DNA of 40,803 bases, taken from the NCBI RefSeq assembly GCF_008993995.1, contig NZ_BKNN01000021.1:1-40803 (forward strand). Direction: 5' to 3'. Made by a program: the position numbers and the translations under genes. Numbering within the stretch: position 1 is the first letter of the stretch; each line of letters starts with the position of its first letter. This stretch comes from Acinetobacter brisouii. Lineage in GTDB: Bacteria > Pseudomonadota > Gammaproteobacteria > Pseudomonadales > Moraxellaceae. Positions 1 through 7,782 of this stretch are shown piece by piece. Under the pieces are notes generated by a model, which was given only the letters and a program-made list of their open reading frames with translations, searched no databases and was not told the origin of the DNA.

Positions 1-108
1 CTTAAACATTTTCGGATATTAACAGAACGCTATAGAAATAGACGGAAACGCTTTGGTCTAAGAATGAATTTAATTGCTGGAATGATGAATTGGATGCTCT
101 TAAATTAA
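1..108 (+). CDS. IS5-family transposase, C-terminal fragment
   Basis: Reading from base 1 gives 35 residues and then a TAA stop. They include RILTERYRNRRKRFGLR followed by MNLIAGMMNWM. The arginine-rich R-Y-R-N-R-R-K-R-F-G-L-R run and the hydrophobic NLIAG segment are typical of the extreme C-terminus of IS5-family DDE transposases of the IS427/IS1031 type. The catalytic domain lies outside the window, so whether the element is intact cannot be judged. Confidence 0.75.
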   Translation, partial: LKHFRILTERYRNRRKRFGLRMNLIAGMMNWMLLN

Positions 109-125
109 CTTTCGCAAGAGGTCTA
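1..125 (+). mobile_element. Right end of an IS5-family insertion sequence (truncated by window edge)
   Basis: The first ~125 bases are the 3' end of an insertion sequence. The transposase C-terminus stops at 108 and is followed by CTTTCGCAAGAGGTCT, a plausible terminal inverted repeat. The exact outer boundary, near 122-126, cannot be fixed without the other end. The transposase tail resembles the IS427/IS1031 side of the IS5 family, so this is not the same element as the IS at the right edge. Confidence 0.7.
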
Positions 126-661
126 ATGTTTATTTGTACTTATCCTTGCTTATGCGATTTTTCTAACTAGTAATTTTAGAAAGCAATATTTCAACTAGAG
201 GACACGCCCTAGTAAGTTAAGGATTAGAAATGTGGAGAGGTATTACCGTAGATGGGTTACTTTTAGGATTTGATATTTATATGGAATATTTTTTATTGTC
301 AGTGAGTAAATTTTAAAAGTGTACTTTTTAGTATACTATTTTTATAAATTTTAAAATATTTTATTATAAATCAATAAATAAAAACCAATGCATCATTGGG
401 GTATGGGAGGAAAGATCAGCCATGATTTTACTGTCTGTCATATCAATTCATGCCTTTAAAGTTTCAAAATTAAAATGCGTAAACGTTTGGCTTACCGACC
501 AATCCAAGTGGCGCATTTTAGCAAAAACTGACTCCCTTCCACACCGTCAAGCGAAATAATCTCAACAAATGCCTAAAACCTCAGCTTGGACAGTCTAATT
601 TTTATAGAATATTTATGATAATACAGAAACTTTAAAAGCCATCTATTTTCTGATCTACAAA
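126..661. other. Gene-free AT-rich stretch between IS end and reductase gene
   Basis: About 535 bases with no convincing gene. It is very AT-rich around 290-390. Only tiny ORFs occur: 28 codons at 230-316 behind an AAGGA, and 45 codons at 422-559 behind a distant GGAGG. Neither resembles a protein I know. The stretch is probably decayed sequence next to the IS; I see no structured RNA in it. Confidence 0.5.
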
Positions 662-700
662 CAAAAAAATTGCCAGAAAGCCGAAACCTTCTGGCAATTT
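662..700 (-). terminator. Rho-independent terminator of the PepSY-reductase gene
   Basis: A perfect 12-bp stem (AAATTGCCAGAA at 668-679 pairs with TTCTGGCAATTT at 689-700) has a 9-base loop. On the minus strand it is followed by a run of T (plus-strand A run 662-668). It lies about 30 bases after the stop codon at 733, as expected for the end of that transcript. Confidence 0.85.
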
Positions 701-732
701 GATGGATGGGTATTTAGTCAGGGGCTTAGTAA

Positions 733-3363
733 TTAATACACGTCACGGCGATAACGCCCTGTATCACGCAAATGCTGCAACTGATTAACGCCTAAAATCT
801 CTTGCAAAGCCTGATCGACATCACTTGCCATACCTTGGATACTGCCGCAAACATACAACACAGCACCATCGGCAACCCAACCTTTTAATACCTCAGCTTG
901 TTCACGTAAGCGGTGATGTACATATTGTTTCTCTGCCTGATCACGTGAAAAAGCTAAATCTAGACGCTGCAACATGCCTTCGGCTTGCCACGCTTCTAAC
1001 TGGTTTTGATAGAAATAATCATACTCACGCTGACGTTCACCAAAAATTAACCAGTTACGACCCTGACTTTGCTGAACACGCTGTTTAAGTAAGCTCAATA
1101 AACCTGCAATACCTGTCCCGTTCCCAATACAGATGATTGGTCGATCATCTTCAATCAAATGGAAAGATGGATTACTACGAATCGCAATCGCCATTTCTTC
1201 ATCAACATGGCTATGTTGTGTTAACCAACCTGAACCTAGTCCTAAATGACCATGTGCATCGGTTTTTTGTCGCACGACCAACTGCAAATACTGCTGCTCA
1301 GGAATACTGGCTATCGAGTATTCACGCAATGGCAATTCAGGTAATTGCTCAAGTAGTTCATCTAATGATGCATAAGCAATTATTGCCTGAGTGAGGTTTT
1401 TACTTCTTAAAGCATCAACAATTTTTAAACCTTGACTGGTCATACTTTCAATTGAAATACTTTGCTGCTGTAAGAACTGCTCAATACACTCAATAGAATT
1501 TTGCGGCTGTATTTCTGCAATATCCCCCGCCTGCCATGTTACATTGTTTGAGGTATTGAATTCTAAATGGAAAGCTGGTGCACCTAAGCTGTTTGGATTG
1601 AGCAATTCACGTTTGCTGAGCATCCATGTTGAAAATTGCTTTTGAATCTCAACGTGTTGAACATCACTCGCCGTCACTTCAGCCAATGCTTCATACCACT
1701 GCTGAATGTGTTTTGGATTGGCATTATCGACTTCAATCAGTTTGAATAATGGCTTTGCCCCTTGTCGAGTCAGCCACGTATCGACTGCATGACCAAAATG
1801 ACAGAAACTTTCTGGATATTCTTTTGAGCCTAACGCCAGAACAGCATAATCAAGCTGAGCTAAATCAATAGGCTGCTGCATGAGTTGCTTGCTAAAACCC
1901 ACCGCTAAGTCTGGTGCTGAAGCTGTACCATAAGTACTGACAATAAACAGGGCTTGCTGTGCCTGTTGCAAATCGTGTGCAGTCAGTTGCTGTACCGACT
2001 TCACCACAACGCCAAGTCCTGCTTGTTGTAGGGATTTACCTGTTGCCCAAGCCAGTTGCTCGGCTGTGCCTGTTTGCGTTGCATAGTTAATCAGCCATGT
2101 TTGCTCGGTCAATGCTACTTGCTCAGCGCTCAAACCTGCATGCGCTGCCAAAGTCAGGCGTTTTTGCTTACGGCGTTTTAAATACAGCATCCAGCCTGTT
2201 ACAAAGAACAGCGGCATTGCGAATGCAGAAAGCATCGCAAAAAACTGATACACGGGACCAAAGAAGCTGCCACGGTGTACAGGCAACATGCCTGACATAA
2301 TTTGCTGATTTAGCTTTTTATTGGCATATAAATCAACTTTTTCTAGTTGATTGTTTTGAGTATTAAATTCAGCACTATTACGCGCACGTTCATTTTGTGG
2401 AACGGCATCAACAAACGAAATTTTCACACGACCATCAGCTTGTTGTGGAATATTAAACGTCACCGTTGAATATGCACGGGCAACTTGCGTGGTAAAACCT
2501 GTCCAAGCTTGGTTGAGTTCTTGCTGAACCAATGGATTTGGCAATGCAGAATCTTGCTCAGCATCAGATCCATGATCTTGCCCATTCTGTGGACGTTGTC
2601 CTTGCGAACCACCACGCTGTTGCCCTTCTTCATGCTGTTGCATACCTTGCGGCGGACGACCTTCAGGTTTCCCCTTGCCACCCATACGGGTATTTTCTAC
2701 GCCCATGACTTTAAACATGCCTGCACGCCACCAGTCATACGACCAGAACAGTCCTGTACATGCAAACATCAGGTAAAACACCATCACCCATGTCCCCACA
2801 ACGGCATGTAAGTCCCAAAGAAAATTACGCCCTTTGAGCTGTGGTTTAATGGCTAACCATTGTTTCAGAGAGTGCTTTTTCGGGAAACGTAAGTACAAAC
2901 CACTGAGCAAAAAGTAAATTAGAATCAGCGTACACGCACCAGTCAATTGCTTGCCCAATTCCCCCATCGTCAGAGTACGGTGGAACTGCTCTATAAACTG
3001 AAAAAAAGCTTTGCCTTTAATCTCAGGTAAAACTTGTGCCGTATACGGATTAACCATCATGTCATAACCATGACGCTCGCCCTGTTTGGCAATATTGACC
3101 ACTGACGATGAGGTTGGAGCTTCTGCAATCGTAATACTGTTAATTTCAATATTCGGCTGCTGTTGCTTAAAATGTTGAAATAATTCACTTGGTGTCAGCT
3201 TTGCACGCGCTTCAGCCTGAACAGTATAACTGTCTGGATTAATCAGTTTGGTGATTTGGGGTTGATAAGAAAACAGAGCACCACTTATACCCATAAGTGA
3301 CAAAATCAAACCCGCAGTAATACCAAAAAACCAGTGAATTTGGAAAAGCGTTTTTTTCAACAT
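733..3363 (-). CDS. PepSY-TM / flavodoxin / FAD-NADPH reductase fusion (probable membrane ferric reductase)
   Basis: The start is the ATG at 3363 (MLKKTLFQIHWFFGITAG), giving 876 residues; an upstream TTG at 3411 would add 16 non-conserved residues. Residues 1 to about 400 are a PepSY-associated membrane module with four hydrophobic segments. Histidines sit beside them (QIHW, LHAVVG, PVHRGSFFG) and could bind heme. A Gly/Gln-rich hydrophilic loop separates the halves of this module. A flavodoxin domain follows (ATQTGTAEQ, then STYGTASAPD). The last ~300 residues match the CysJ/ferredoxin-NADP reductase fold: REYSIAS for FAD, GNGTGIAGLL and YVCG for NADPH, and a C-terminal RYRRDVY almost identical to the CysJ tail. 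I infer an inner-membrane NADPH-dependent reductase of ferric chelates, because the divergent neighbour is also a ferric-reductase family protein. Substrate is not provable here. Confidence 0.85.
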   Translation of the reverse strand: MLKKTLFQIHWFFGITAGLILSLMGISGALFSYQPQITKLINPDSYTVQAEARAKLTPSELFQHFKQQQPNIEINSITIAEAPTSSSVVNIAKQGERHGYDMMVNPYTAQVLPEIKGKAFFQFIEQFHRTLTMGELGKQLTGACTLILIYFLLSGLYLRFPKKHSLKQWLAIKPQLKGRNFLWDLHAVVGTWVMVFYLMFACTGLFWSYDWWRAGMFKVMGVENTRMGGKGKPEGRPPQGMQQHEEGQQRGGSQGQRPQNGQDHGSDAEQDSALPNPLVQQELNQAWTGFTTQVARAYSTVTFNIPQQADGRVKISFVDAVPQNERARNSAEFNTQNNQLEKVDLYANKKLNQQIMSGMLPVHRGSFFGPVYQFFAMLSAFAMPLFFVTGWMLYLKRRKQKRLTLAAHAGLSAEQVALTEQTWLINYATQTGTAEQLAWATGKSLQQAGLGVVVKSVQQLTAHDLQQAQQALFIVSTYGTASAPDLAVGFSKQLMQQPIDLAQLDYAVLALGSKEYPESFCHFGHAVDTWLTRQGAKPLFKLIEVDNANPKHIQQWYEALAEVTASDVQHVEIQKQFSTWMLSKRELLNPNSLGAPAFHLEFNTSNNVTWQAGDIAEIQPQNSIECIEQFLQQQSISIESMTSQGLKIVDALRSKNLTQAIIAYASLDELLEQLPELPLREYSIASIPEQQYLQLVVRQKTDAHGHLGLGSGWLTQHSHVDEEMAIAIRSNPSFHLIEDDRPIICIGNGTGIAGLLSLLKQRVQQSQGRNWLIFGERQREYDYFYQNQLEAWQAEGMLQRLDLAFSRDQAEKQYVHHRLREQAEVLKGWVADGAVLYVCGSIQGMASDVDQALQEILGVNQLQHLRDTGRYRRDVY

Positions 3364-3390
3364 TGGAAGACAGGGCTTATTAAAATTGAT

Positions 3391-3409
3391 GCGAATTATA
3401 CTCAATCTC
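3391..3409 (-). promoter_or_regulatory. -10 box overlapped by a weak Fur-like box
   Basis: On the minus strand a TATAAT (3395-3400) lies ~30 bases before the ATG at 3363. The 19-mer GAGATTGAGTATAATTCGC agrees with the E. coli Fur consensus at about 12 of 19 positions and covers the -10. No good -35 is visible. Iron repression of the reductase would fit, but the match is marginal. Confidence 0.35.
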
Positions 3410-3453
3410 AATGTAGATAAAATGTATTTAAATTCTCATTTATTTGTTCAATT

Positions 3454-3555
3454 GGTTTTGTTGCACAAACATTTTGTAACTGACTGATTTTAAAAATTTT
3501 AATCCAAAAATAAATACAACAAAATCATATGCTTAATTATTTATGCAACAAAGCC
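3454..3555. mobile_element. MITE-like element with IS5/IS903-type inverted repeats
   Basis: The left end reads GGTTTTGTTGCACAAAC. The right end, read inward on the other strand, is GGCTTTGTTGCATAAAT, which matches at 14 of 17 positions. The same 16-base end (GGCTTTGTTGCACAAA) bounds the IS at 40484. Only ~70 AT-rich non-coding bases lie between the ends, so this is an internally deleted IS or a non-autonomous derivative. I see no clear target-site duplication. It sits inside the divergent promoter region. Confidence 0.55.
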
Positions 3556-3662
3556 CTTATGAAAAGAAAAATAATCACAATACTTAAGTTCACTACTTAA
3601 AAATCTAGCCTTATGCTCAGCTACATCTTGTCACATTTTTATTACCTAATTTATATTCAGAT

Positions 3663-3691
3663 TTGAAAAATAAAAAAGATATATCTATTTT
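3663..3691 (+). promoter_or_regulatory. Promoter of the padR-sip fusion gene
   Basis: TTGAAA (3663-3668), a 17-base spacer, then TATTTT (3686-3691). Transcription would start near 3698, about 35 bases before the ATG at 3734. The -10 lies inside the long palindrome at 3672-3718. Confidence 0.45.
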
Positions 3692-3718
3692 ATTGTGTAG
3701 AATAGATATATCTTTTTT
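3672..3718. promoter_or_regulatory. Near-perfect 47-bp palindrome, probable PadR/NfeR-type operator
   Basis: Two 21-base arms (3672-3692 and 3698-3718) surround the 5-base centre TTGTG with one mismatch. The arm core is AAGATATATCTATT, and GATATATC is itself palindromic. The site covers the -10 and start point of the padR-sip promoter and ends 15 bases before its ATG. PadR repressors usually bind AT-rich inverted repeats over their own promoters, so autorepression is the natural reading. The stem has almost no GC pairs, which makes a terminator role unlikely. Confidence 0.75.
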
Positions 3719-3733
3719 ACTTCTAATCTTCCT

Positions 3734-5041
3734 ATGCGTGGTAAATCCAATCACAAAGGTTTTGGACATGGCGGTTTGCGTTGGGTGGTACTCCATCTGA
3801 TTGCCCAAAAACCTCGACATGGCTATGAATTAATCAAAGCTGTTCAAGAAATGACCAATGGTAACTACAGCCCAAGCGCGGGCATGATTTATCCCTTGCT
3901 GACAGATTTGCAAGAGAAGCAACTGATTCGTAGTCAGGTTTGTGCAGAAGATGCGCGAAAGCAAAGTTATCAAATCACTGAACTTGGCAATGAAGTCATT
4001 GATTCATACAAAGAACATATTCATGAAATCTTGAATCGAATCAATATTCGTTCGCAGCAGCCAGCTCTTGTTCTCGATACTTTGCATGAGTTTAAGAAAG
4101 AAGTTCGTGAAGTATTGGCAGGTCACCCACTGAATGCCAAAGAAGCTGAGATTTTTATACAGGCACTCAAAAATGCCGCAGCAACATTACAACAACTGAA
4201 ACAGGGTTCAACAATGACTACAAGCACAGCAACACTCGATAAAAAACCTTACCGCGTCCGTCATCAACTTAAATTCCGTATTGTGACGGTACAAGAAGTT
4301 CTCCAAATTAGCCCAAGCCTGATTCGTATTGTGTTTCAGGGCGATGATCTTGCTGACTTTAAAAGCGATAGCTTCGACGACCACGTCAAACTGTTTTTCC
4401 CAGATGCGGCAACAGGGCGTTTAATCAAACCTGAAATGACTGAGCACGGTCTAAAATTTGCCGATGACATCAAACCAATTTCACGTGACTATACGCCTCG
4501 TTTGTTTGATCTCGATGCAAAAACGCTGGCGATTGATTTTGTGATTCACGATGCTGGCCCTGCCACAGAATGGGCACAACATGCTAAAATTGGTGATCAA
4601 ATCGCCATTGGTGGCCCTCGTGGTTCAATGGTGATTCCTATGGCCTATCAGCATTATGTCTTGATTGGTGATGAAACTGCATTACCCGCAATTGCTCGTC
4701 GTTTAGAAGAGCTTCCTGCATCGGCTCAAGCCACTGTCGTGGTCGAAGTCAATTCATCAAATGATGAAATTACGTTCAAGTCGGCAGCAAAAACTCAAAT
4801 CACTTGGTTACACCGTGAAGGTCAAGCTAGTGGTCAAGTGACTTTATTTAAACAAGCTTTAGAAAGCCTGACTTTGCCTCAACACGATTATTTCATTTGG
4901 GTGGCAACAGAAACTCAGGTCGCACGCCAGTTGCGTAAAACACTGGTTGAACAGTATCAGGTGGCGAAGGATGCCATTAAAGCAGCGGGTTACTGGCAAC
5001 ACGGTACATCCAACGCGCATACGGTCATTGATGACGAATAA
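3734..5041 (+). CDS. PadR-type regulator fused to siderophore-interacting ferric reductase (NfeR-NfeF-like)
   Basis: This is one 435-residue ORF. Residues 1 to about 155 form a PadR winged helix (GHGGLRWVVLHLI, HGYELIKA, SPSAGMIYPLL) closely resembling E. coli NfeR/YqjI. It lacks that protein's His/Cys-rich N-terminal metal-binding tail. Residues ~175-435 match NfeF/YqjH, a siderophore-interacting NAD(P)H:FAD ferric reductase: FDDHVKLFFP, SRDYTPR for FAD, GGPRGSMVIP, DYFIWVATE and a C-terminal AAGYW. In E. coli the two are separate neighbouring genes. Here they are in frame without a stop, although an ATG at 4214 (residue 161) preceded by AGGG at 7-base spacing could still start a free ~275-residue reductase. 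I infer reductive iron release from siderophores with linked autoregulation. The metal sensed is unknown. Confidence 0.88.
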   Translation: MRGKSNHKGFGHGGLRWVVLHLIAQKPRHGYELIKAVQEMTNGNYSPSAGMIYPLLTDLQEKQLIRSQVCAEDARKQSYQITELGNEVIDSYKEHIHEILNRINIRSQQPALVLDTLHEFKKEVREVLAGHPLNAKEAEIFIQALKNAAATLQQLKQGSTMTTSTATLDKKPYRVRHQLKFRIVTVQEVLQISPSLIRIVFQGDDLADFKSDSFDDHVKLFFPDAATGRLIKPEMTEHGLKFADDIKPISRDYTPRLFDLDAKTLAIDFVIHDAGPATEWAQHAKIGDQIAIGGPRGSMVIPMAYQHYVLIGDETALPAIARRLEELPASAQATVVVEVNSSNDEITFKSAAKTQITWLHREGQASGQVTLFKQALESLTLPQHDYFIWVATETQVARQLRKTLVEQYQVAKDAIKAAGYWQHGTSNAHTVIDDE

Positions 5042-5065
5042 GCTTTTCCATCATTAACCCGATTC

Positions 5066-5110
5066 GATGACTTTAGTTTTTGGCTGTAAAAATTAAAGTC
5101 ATCTTTTATT
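5066..5110 (+). terminator. Long AT-rich hairpin after padR-sip, possible terminator
   Basis: GATGACTTTA (5066-5075) pairs perfectly with TAAAGTCATC (5094-5103). An inner TTTTT/AAAAA pairing extends the stem, and TTTTATTTT follows. It lies 25 bases after the stop at 5041 and just before the MFS gene, so it may end the first transcript or attenuate read-through. Confidence 0.55.
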
Positions 5111-5122
5111 TTGGTATCTCCT

Positions 5123-6322
5123 ATGCAACAAAAGCCATACTCCCTGTCGTGGATTGTAGCGCTTGCTGTACTGACAGCATTGGGTCCGTTCTCAATTGAC
5201 ATGTACCTGTCAGCACTCCCGACCATGGCAAAAGATTTATCTGTCAGCACTGCTCAAATCTCCAATACTTTACCCGCTTATTTTATGGGACTGGCATTTG
5301 GACAACTGCTCTATGGCCCCATCAGCGATCATTTTGGTCGTCGTAAACCCTTATTTTTCGGTTTAACTCTCTATGTTTTGGCGAGTGCAATCTGTATCTT
5401 TGCCATGCATCTTGAAGTTCTACTCATTGCGCGTATTGCCCAAGCCCTCGGTGGTTGTGTCGGTGTCGTGGTTGCACGTTCTGCCATTCGTGACCGCATG
5501 AGTGGCCCAGAAGCTGCACATGCCTTTTCCCTACTGATGATTGTGCAAGGGGTTGCCCCGATTATTGCACCGCTCAGTGGTAGCTTGATGCTATGGGCGT
5601 TTAACTGGCGCTCGATTTTTGTGGTGCTGTTCCTGTTAGGCATCATGGCGATGGCGGTTTCATATTTCAAATTTCCTGAAACACTGCCTGTTGAACGCCG
5701 TCAAAAACATACAGTTGGCTCAGCCCTAAAAAGCTATGTCGATCTGTTCCTAGACCGCAGTTTTATTGTGCCTGCAGTGGCAAGCGGCATTTTAATGGGC
5801 ATGATGTTTACTTACATCAACAGCGCTTCAGAAATCTTTATTGATCATCTTGGCGTAGGCTCAGGTACATTTGCGCTATTGTTTGGTGTGAACTCATGCG
5901 GAATTATTGCGGTATCCAACCTCAACCGTTTTTTGATTAAACGCTATGACTCATTAGATCTGTTGAAGGTTGGTTCAAGCATGCAATTTTTGGGTGCAAT
6001 TCTTCTCAGCGCTTTTGTATTTAGTCAGCATATTGCCATTTGGAGCATGATGCTCGGTCTATTTATGATTGTTGCCTGTGTCGGTTTTATTGGCCCCAAT
6101 GCCACTGTTTTAGCATTATCCAAACAAGGGCATCGTGCAGGTCAAGCCAGTGCATTGCTTGGTGCATTACAATTTATCTTCGGTCTGGTTTCAGGCGCGA
6201 TTTTGTATATCTTGCCAATGAAACTGGAAATGTCGGTGAGTACCGTAATGATTCTATACAGCGTGGTCGGTGGGATATTGGTTCGACTCATTCAACCGAT
6301 CAAATCACATGGTTTCGCTTAA
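5123..6322 (+). CDS. Bcr/CflA-type MFS drug exporter
   Basis: The start is the ATG at 5123 (MQQKPYSLSWIVALAVLTALGPFSIDMYLSALP), giving 399 residues; an in-frame TTG four codons upstream is less likely. The N-terminal 'GPFSIDMYL.ALP' is the hallmark of the Bcr/CflA branch of 12-TM (DHA1) drug:H+ antiporters. Motif A is visible as GPISDHFGRRKPLFFG between TM2 and TM3, and ARIAQALGGCVGVVVARSAIRD covers TM4 and the following loop. Family members export bicyclomycin, chloramphenicol-like drugs or dipeptides; the substrate here cannot be read from sequence. It follows padR-sip on the same strand with an 81-base gap containing a hairpin, so co-transcription is uncertain. No strong ribosome site is visible. 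Confidence 0.9.
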   Translation: MQQKPYSLSWIVALAVLTALGPFSIDMYLSALPTMAKDLSVSTAQISNTLPAYFMGLAFGQLLYGPISDHFGRRKPLFFGLTLYVLASAICIFAMHLEVLLIARIAQALGGCVGVVVARSAIRDRMSGPEAAHAFSLLMIVQGVAPIIAPLSGSLMLWAFNWRSIFVVLFLLGIMAMAVSYFKFPETLPVERRQKHTVGSALKSYVDLFLDRSFIVPAVASGILMGMMFTYINSASEIFIDHLGVGSGTFALLFGVNSCGIIAVSNLNRFLIKRYDSLDLLKVGSSMQFLGAILLSAFVFSQHIAIWSMMLGLFMIVACVGFIGPNATVLALSKQGHRAGQASALLGALQFIFGLVSGAILYILPMKLEMSVSTVMILYSVVGGILVRLIQPIKSHGFA

Positions 6323-6331
6323 ATCACTCCA

Positions 6332-6366
6332 ATAAAAAAACCTTGCTTATGCAAGGTCTTTTTTTG
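6332..6366. terminator. Bidirectional terminator between MFS gene and efflux operon
   Basis: The stem ACCTTGC-TTAT-GCAAGGT (6340-6357) is flanked by seven A on the left and TCTTTTTTT on the right, so it can act on both convergent transcripts: the MFS gene ending at 6322 and the OprM-like gene ending at 6378. Confidence 0.85.
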
Positions 6367-6377
6367 ATCGCATTACT

Positions 6378-7781
6378 TTACTTTGGTAAATCACTGCTTT
6401 GCCAACCACCACCCAATGCGGTAATTAATGCCACACTGTTTTGTAGCTGAGTTGATTGAAGCTGCAATAAACTTTGCTCACTCGATAAACGCGTTGCTTC
6501 GGTTGAAGCGACATCAGTATAGTCAATCATACCTTCATTGTACTGGTTACGCATGATGCGTGCGGTTTCCGTTGCCGCCGCCAAAGACTGACTGGTATGT
6601 TGTACTTCCTTGCTTAAACTGGTGCCTTCTGCCAAGTAATCTTCAATATTTTGCATGGCTTCTAGTACAGTCTGCTTGTAGTTCGCAACAGACTCATCAT
6701 AAGCTGCTCGTGCCTGTTTGACTTTGGCTTTGTTGGCACCAAAGTCAAATACGGTTTGGGTTGCAGATGCACCCAAAGACCACAACAGGTTTTGTGCGCT
6801 AATCAGGTTTGACAAACCACTTGCAGAGTATCCACCCGAACCTGATAGAGTAATGTCAGGGAAATAACCCGCAATTGCGATGCCAATTTCTTCATTGGCA
6901 GCCGCTAAACTCCGCTCAGCAGATGCAATATCTGGACGGCGTTCCAATAAACGGCTTGGTAAAGTCAATGGTACATTTGGAATTTTAGGTAAAGCTGCCT
7001 GACTAACAGGCAAATCAAACTGGGCAGGCATTTTCCCAATGAGCATCGCGATCGCATGTTCATATTGGGCACGTTGCCATACCAAATCTTCACGGGAAGA
7101 TTTGGCACTATATAATGATGACTCTGCTTGAGTTAAATCTGACTTGGCAATCACACCTTCTTTATATTTGGCAGCCAAAACCTTGCGGTAGCGCGTGTAG
7201 GTGTCAATGGTTTTGTCATACAGAGCAATGCGTTTGTCCAGTACGCGCAAGGCAAAGTAATCCTGTGCCAGTGTAGTTTGCGCACTTAGAGTTGCATTGG
7301 CAAGGTCTGCTGCACTGGCTTGAGCCGAAGCTTTATCTTCATTGACCGTCCGTTTGAGTTTCCCCCACAGATCGAGTTCCCAGCTTACACTTGCTTCAGC
7401 ACTATAACTATTACTTGGTTTTGCCTGACTTTGTGCGCTGCGTGTGCCACTGCCTGTTGCACTCACAGTTGGAGCGCGTTCTGCTTTGGCTTGTGAAACC
7501 AGTGCTGCCGCTTGTTCATACTTCGCGACATACTGCGCAACGTTTTGATTCGACACCACGACTTGTTGCTGCAAGTTATTCAAAATTGGATCTTGATAAA
7601 TTTCCCACCAAGCACCACGACTTTGCTGATCTTGAGGCTGTGCTACTTTCCAACCCTGTGCCGCTTCTTTATAAGTCACAGGCATTGAAATTTCAGGCTT
7701 TTTATAGTTTGGCCCTATAGTACATCCCGAAAAAATCGGCAGTGCACAACACAGGGCTAGGCATAATTTATTTTTCAACAT
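6378..7781 (-). CDS. OprM/NodT-type outer-membrane efflux lipoprotein
   Basis: A TolC-superfamily channel of the RND outer-membrane lipoprotein group, 467 residues from the ATG at 7781. Two further ATGs at 7796 and 7793 are in frame, but 7781 gives the cleanest lipoprotein signal, MLKNKLCLALCCALPIFSGC, with the lipidated Cys after FSG. The sequence 'CTIGPNYKKPEI' directly after it is typical of OprM/NodT proteins. Two homologous outer-membrane-factor repeats follow, with markers such as VSWELDLWGKLKR and, in the second half, LLERRPDIASAERSLAAANEEIGIA. The start overlaps the end of the upstream RND gene or abuts it, so it is the last gene of the efflux operon. It should form the trimeric exit duct for the two RND pumps upstream. 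Confidence 0.92.
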   Translation of the reverse strand: MLKNKLCLALCCALPIFSGCTIGPNYKKPEISMPVTYKEAAQGWKVAQPQDQQSRGAWWEIYQDPILNNLQQQVVVSNQNVAQYVAKYEQAAALVSQAKAERAPTVSATGSGTRSAQSQAKPSNSYSAEASVSWELDLWGKLKRTVNEDKASAQASAADLANATLSAQTTLAQDYFALRVLDKRIALYDKTIDTYTRYRKVLAAKYKEGVIAKSDLTQAESSLYSAKSSREDLVWQRAQYEHAIAMLIGKMPAQFDLPVSQAALPKIPNVPLTLPSRLLERRPDIASAERSLAAANEEIGIAIAGYFPDITLSGSGGYSASGLSNLISAQNLLWSLGASATQTVFDFGANKAKVKQARAAYDESVANYKQTVLEAMQNIEDYLAEGTSLSKEVQHTSQSLAAATETARIMRNQYNEGMIDYTDVASTEATRLSSEQSLLQLQSTQLQNSVALITALGGGWQSSDLPK

Positions 7782-7782
7782 A

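Noticed and set aside
230-316. 28-codon ORF behind AAGGA in the left gene-free stretch
   Set aside because: Too short, no recognisable family, in AT-rich decayed sequence; not supported as a gene.
422-559. 45-codon ORF with a distant GGAGG
   Set aside because: Ribosome-site spacing of about 11 bases and no resemblance to a known protein; could be chance.
3672-3718. Reading the long palindrome as a rho-independent terminator
   Set aside because: The stem is nearly all A-T and lies directly upstream of a start codon over a promoter; an operator explains it better.
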